From NCBI GenBank assembly GCA_029881015.1, contig JAOUNK010000165.1:1-7374 (forward strand): 7,374 nt of DNA, written 5' to 3'. The position numbers and the translations under genes were made by a program. Below the pieces are notes generated by a model that was not told the origin of the DNA, ran no database searches, and saw only the letters and a list, made by a program, of their open reading frames with translations. This stretch comes from Gammaproteobacteria bacterium. Lineage in GTDB: Bacteria > Pseudomonadota > Gammaproteobacteria > Steroidobacterales > Woeseiaceae. Positions 7,043 through 7,374 of the stretch are shown one piece after another; position 1 is the stretch's first letter; the number at the start of each line of letters is the position of its first letter.

Positions 7043-7075
7043 ACCCGCCGGGAATCTCCTCGCGGGTTTTTTTTT
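7043..7075 (+). terminator. Intrinsic terminator in the leader, 22 bases before the aspartate kinase start
   Basis: ACCCGC (7043-7048) pairs with GCGGGT (7062-7067). After one C-C mismatch the stem continues with four more pairs, one of them G-U (7050-7053 with 7057-7060), closing on a three-base loop. A run of nine T residues (7067-7075) follows directly. This is a strong Rho-independent terminator on the plus strand. Because the next gene starts at 7098, with its own promoter-like sequence far upstream of the terminator, its likely job is conditional termination within the leader rather than simply ending the kinase transcript. Confidence 0.85.
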
Positions 7076-7080
7076 GCCAC

Positions 7081-7093
7081 ATCCCCAGGGGAT
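7081..7093 (+). promoter_or_regulatory. Ribosome-binding site inside a small hairpin
   Basis: The aspartate kinase Shine-Dalgarno AGGGGA (7087-7092) lies five bases before the ATG at 7098 and is clear and strong. It forms the right half of ATCCCC-A-GGGGAT (7081-7093), which can fold into a 5-bp stem with loop CAG and hide the ribosome site. The same GGGGAT could also pair with ATCTCC (7054-7059) in the terminator loop when the terminator is not formed. The sequence is certain; the effect on translation is inferred. Confidence 0.5.
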
Positions 7094-7097
7094 CTGA

Positions 7098-7374
7098 ATG
7101 AGCGAGATCGTTAGAGAAGCGGAGTTCGAGGACAGCGCCAGGCTCGGGGCCTCCGACAAGGTTGCAGCGTCACCCTGGGTGGTCATGAAGTTCGGCGGCA
7201 CCAGCGTCTCGACGGTGCAAAACTGGGAGACAATCGCGCGGCTCGTTCGGACCCGGCTGGAAGCGGGACTGCGTCCTGTTATCGTGCACTCCGCCCTGGG
7301 TGGCGTATCCAATGCGCTGGAGCAAACCCTGGCGGCCGCAGTGGCTGGCAGTCCAGCCGACATCCTTGCTACAA
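7098..7374 (+). CDS. Aspartate kinase, N-terminal part (possibly bifunctional with diaminopimelate decarboxylase; 3' end outside window)
   Basis: The 92 visible residues start the amino-acid kinase fold. Aspartate kinase phosphorylates L-aspartate as the first step towards lysine, threonine, methionine and diaminopimelate. The diagnostic motif is VVMKFGGTSVS (28-38), the nucleotide-binding KFGGTS with K31, preceded by about 26 extra residues. HSALGGVSNALE (64-75) matches the conserved VVSALxGVTNxL segment. The wording NWETIARLVRTRLEAGLRP (42-60) and the N-terminal extension resemble, from memory, the fused aspartate kinase/diaminopimelate decarboxylase of Xanthomonadales-type bacteria; the decarboxylase half would lie beyond 7374, so this remains open. 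The ATG is fixed by a strong AGGGGA five bases upstream. The gene has its own promoter and a structured leader with a terminator, consistent with feedback control by an end product. Confidence 0.88.
   Translation, partial: MSEIVREAEFEDSARLGASDKVAASPWVVMKFGGTSVSTVQNWETIARLVRTRLEAGLRPVIVHSALGGVSNALEQTLAAAVAGSPADILAT

Larger units (their letters stand above)
6897..7097 (+). ncRNA. Structured 5' leader of the aspartate kinase gene (candidate attenuator)
   Basis: This stretch between the predicted transcript start and the aspartate kinase ATG is dense in complementary segments. CACCCACGCG (6911-6920) pairs perfectly with CGCGTGGGTG (6984-6993). Inside it, TACCGA (6932-6937) and TCGGTA (6943-6948) form a 6-bp hairpin. 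CGCGCC (6973-6978) and GGCGCG (6982-6987) form another 6-bp hairpin that shares 6984-6987 with the long helix, so both cannot form completely. GTGGGT (6987-6992), part of the long helix, can instead pair with ACCCGC (7043-7048), the 5' arm of the terminator, with five Watson-Crick pairs and one G-U. These exclusive pairings, followed by an intrinsic terminator just before the gene, are the signature of an attenuator or riboswitch. I do not recognise a known riboswitch class. The pairings are seen directly; the regulatory role and ligand are inferred. A free-standing small RNA is the alternative. Confidence 0.5.

Noticed and set aside
6979..7075. Lysine riboswitch suggested by AGAGGCGCG at 6979-6987 upstream of an aspartate kinase gene
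   Set aside because: The L-box begins with AGAGGNGC, but its aptamer needs roughly 160 or more bases after this point. Only about 60 bases separate the motif from the terminator, and the other conserved junction elements are absent. The motif is explained by the local CGCGCC-AGA-GGCGCG hairpin.
6923..7114. A 63-codon plus-strand frame running through the terminator into the aspartate kinase start
   Set aside because: It reads through the terminator stem and T-run (giving Phe repeats) and overlaps the aspartate kinase gene in another frame. It has no ribosome site and looks fortuitous.

Overview
The window looks like chromosomal DNA from a GC-rich gammaproteobacterium. The lineage is inferred from gene content: an aspartate kinase whose start resembles the bifunctional aspartate kinase/diaminopimelate decarboxylase of Xanthomonadales-like bacteria, a Hanks-type kinase carrying the HAD variant of the HRD motif, and Calx-beta domains. 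No database search was possible. There are six protein genes, no tRNA or rRNA, no CRISPR array and no insertion sequence.

Left arm, minus strand (1-1900): a divergent class III nucleotidyl cyclase-like protein is followed after 14 bases by a tryptophan-rich multi-pass membrane protein of the TspO/MBR type, which runs off the left edge. The two probably form an operon. A 122-base divergent intergenic region (1901-2022) separates them from the plus-strand genes. It holds a pair of 11-bp direct repeats exactly 20 bp apart, immediately before the dehydratase start.

Middle, plus strand (2023-6838): a short PLP-dependent threonine/serine dehydratase-type enzyme overlaps by 17 bases with a D-2-hydroxyglutarate dehydrogenase-type FAD enzyme. 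After 51 bases comes a large membrane-anchored Ser/Thr kinase: an N-terminal helical region, a cytoplasmic kinase domain, one transmembrane helix, an acidic linker and two Calx-beta-like domains outside the membrane. No terminator is visible between these three genes, so they may share transcription.

Right end (6839-7374): the most interesting stretch. A good sigma-70 promoter (TTGACC, 17 bp, TTTACT) starts an apparent leader of about 200 nt. The leader contains a perfect 10-bp long-range helix, competing hairpins, an intrinsic terminator with nine T residues ending 22 bases before the next start codon, and a small hairpin covering that gene's Shine-Dalgarno sequence. The downstream gene is the 5' end of an aspartate kinase, the committed step of Lys/Thr/Met synthesis. 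The layout suggests transcription attenuation, possibly with a second block on translation. It does not fit a lysine riboswitch. A 39-codon reading frame across the leader could be a leader peptide, but that is speculative.
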